Source of the DNA: CAZAGD01 sp049699975
GTDB lineage: Bacteria > Desulfobacterota > SM23-61
Length of the DNA: 16,588 bases
Direction of reading: 5' to 3'
Assembly (NCBI GenBank): GCA_049699975.1
Contig: JBNAWB010000067.1
Location: forward strand, 1 to 16,588
Position 1 is the first letter of the stretch. Every line of letters starts with the position of its first letter. The notes under the pieces are model-generated. The model had not been told where the DNA came from. It was given only the letters and a program-made list of their open reading frames with translations, and did not search any database. The position numbers were made by a program, and so were the translations under genes. Shown in pieces: positions 15,496 to 16,588 of this stretch.

Positions 15496-15548
15496 CTCTT
15501 CCTCTCATTTTTAAAATGGATTTTTGAACAAAAGGGCCAGCTCAAATT

Positions 15549-16439
15549 TCATTTCCTCGATATATTGGCTAAATCTTCAAGACAGGAAAAGACCACTGTA
15601 TGATCTTCTTTTTCTCCCTCTTTTACCAACGCCAAACCATACACCTGCTGCACTAAATTCGCTAAGAACATGGGAATCTTGTATTCGCGAGCCATCCGGG
15701 TAACAGTATCAATATCTTTATACATAAGTCCCAGGGCAAATCCCGAATTATAAGTGCGCGGCAAGATATACTTGGGGAATTTAATCTCAGTGGAATAACT
15801 CCGCCCGGTACTTACTTGGAGAACTTCCACTACCCGTTGCGGATCTAAGCCTAATTTCATGGCTAAGATTATGGCTTCCGAGGTGGCCGCCAGGGTAGTA
15901 GCGGATAAGAAGTTATTGATAGCCTTCATAGCATGACCGGCCCCGACTCCCCCCATATAAAATAGATTCTTTCCCATGACTGCCAGAATTGGCCGGCAGG
16001 CTTCAAAGATAGCTTCCTCTCCTCCTACCATGATCGAAAGTGTCCCGGCTTCCGCTCCTATTACCCCACCGCTCACCGGAGCATCAATCATGTTTATCCC
16101 CTTAGCCCTCAAGGCTTGATGAATTTTTAAAGTACTGGGCGGATAAGCGCTGGTCATCTCTATCAGAATATCCCCTGCTTGCGCCCCTTCCCAAAAACCT
16201 TCTGCCCCTAAGACCACTTTTTCTACTGCTTCTGAATTAGGTACGATAGTAATCACCTTCCGGCATTTTGCGGCCACTTCTTTAGCCGAACCTGCTGCTT
16301 CAGCTCCTTTTTGCACCAAGGCTTCAATGGCTTCTTTCCTTAGATCGTAGACTACTAATTTATACCCCGCCGCCAATAACCTCTTAGACATAGGCTGGCC
16401 CATGGCTCCCAGACCAATAAATCCAATTTTTTCGCTCAT
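15549..16439 (-). CDS. Beta-hydroxyacid dehydrogenase (3-hydroxyisobutyrate dehydrogenase family)
   Basis: This 296-residue NAD(P)-dependent enzyme oxidises a primary alcohol next to a carboxylate carbon to the semialdehyde, or does the reverse. The Rossmann motif is GLGAMG (9-14), and Asp32 after the second strand favours NAD. The substrate loop DAPVSGG (119-125) contains Ser123, and Lys172 in GHAMKAINNF is the catalytic lysine of the family. GRSYSTE follows in the C-terminal helical domain. Relatives include 3-hydroxyisobutyrate dehydrogenase, tartronate semialdehyde reductase and 2-(hydroxymethyl)glutarate dehydrogenase. The loop DAPVSGGVIGAEAGTLSIMVG looks to me at least as close to the last two as to the first. 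It is the first gene of block A in this window; SD GAGG eight bases before the ATG. Confidence 0.9.
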   Translation of the reverse strand: MSEKIGFIGLGAMGQPMSKRLLAAGYKLVVYDLRKEAIEALVQKGAEAAGSAKEVAAKCRKVITIVPNSEAVEKVVLGAEGFWEGAQAGDILIEMTSAYPPSTLKIHQALRAKGINMIDAPVSGGVIGAEAGTLSIMVGGEEAIFEACRPILAVMGKNLFYMGGVGAGHAMKAINNFLSATTLAATSEAIILAMKLGLDPQRVVEVLQVSTGRSYSTEIKFPKYILPRTYNSGFALGLMYKDIDTVTRMAREYKIPMFLANLVQQVYGLALVKEGEKEDHTVVFSCLEDLANISRK

Positions 16440-16541
16440 AATCTTTTCCTCTTTATAATGAGTTTTTCACCGCAAAGATCGCTGCGGACGCCGAAAAAAA
16501 ATTATTAATGAGAGCATTAGATAAATGACATCTGCTGTTCT

Positions 16542-16588
16542 TAACCCCTCACCTCGGAACGAGTCGATTCCGACTTAACCCTCTCCCC
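16542..16588. repeat. CCCTCACC/CTCTCCCC repeat with internal palindrome, cut by the window edge
   Basis: TAACCCCTCACC is followed by the palindrome TCGGAA (16554-16559) / TTCCGA (16568-16573) and then TAACCCTCTCCCC up to the last base. The outer halves resemble the fragment at 6937-6962, so this looks like a second copy of a dispersed intergenic repeat with a different centre. The 16440-16541 stretch contains no gene; I see no convincing promoter there. Confidence 0.4.

Noticed and set aside
15549..16439. Nicotinate-fermentation 2-(hydroxymethyl)glutarate dehydrogenase
   Set aside because: The family and substrate loop would allow it, but no 2-methyleneglutarate mutase, methylitaconate isomerase or dimethylmalate enzymes are present; the mutase here is of the methylmalonyl-CoA type.

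Overview
The window is a single catabolic and transport locus with every recognisable gene on the minus strand, so transcription runs from high to low coordinates. The DNA is moderately AT-rich, with AT-rich intergenic stretches, purine-rich ribosome binding sites and GC-rich dispersed repeats. Two TRAP transporters, a methylmalonyl-CoA epimerase, a mutase of the B12 acyl-CoA mutase family and an acyl-CoA carboxyltransferase subunit suggest an anaerobic or facultative heterotroph that lives on organic acids. Candidates are a Desulfobacterota-like organism or an uncultured anaerobic lineage, but nothing in the window fixes the taxon. I found no RNA genes, CRISPR arrays, transposases, regulators or plus-strand genes.

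In transcription order, block A (16439 to 10555) encodes a beta-hydroxyacid dehydrogenase, an acyl-CoA carboxylase/decarboxylase beta (carboxyltransferase) subunit, a fumarate-reductase-like/TcuA-like FAD oxidoreductase, a CoxG-type SRPBCC protein and an MmgE/PrpD family enzyme. Block B (10228 to 7332) is a complete TRAP transporter (dctP-dctQ-dctM) with its own good promoter candidate. It is bracketed by two inverted copies of a 103-bp repeat. Block C (6829 to the left edge) encodes methylmalonyl-CoA epimerase, a second complete TRAP transporter, a lyase of the adenylosuccinate lyase/carboxymuconate cycloisomerase type, and the large subunit of a divergent methylmalonyl-CoA-mutase-like enzyme that runs off the window. 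Candidate sigma-70 promoters lie before the epimerase and before the mutase.

A working model, which is inference, is that the two transporters import di- or tricarboxylates. These would be oxidised (FAD enzyme, beta-hydroxyacid dehydrogenase), hydrated, epimerised or decarboxylated (MmgE/PrpD), split to release fumarate or a similar acid (lyase), and rearranged as CoA esters (mutase, epimerase, carboxyltransferase). No CoA ligase or CoA transferase, biotin carboxylase, biotin carrier or B12-binding small subunit is visible, so the pathway is incomplete here. The features most worth pursuing are the mutase, whose usual substrate-pocket motif is replaced; the CoxG-type protein beside a flavoenzyme with no CO dehydrogenase; the MmgE/PrpD plus lyase combination; and the inverted repeat pair around TRAP system 2.
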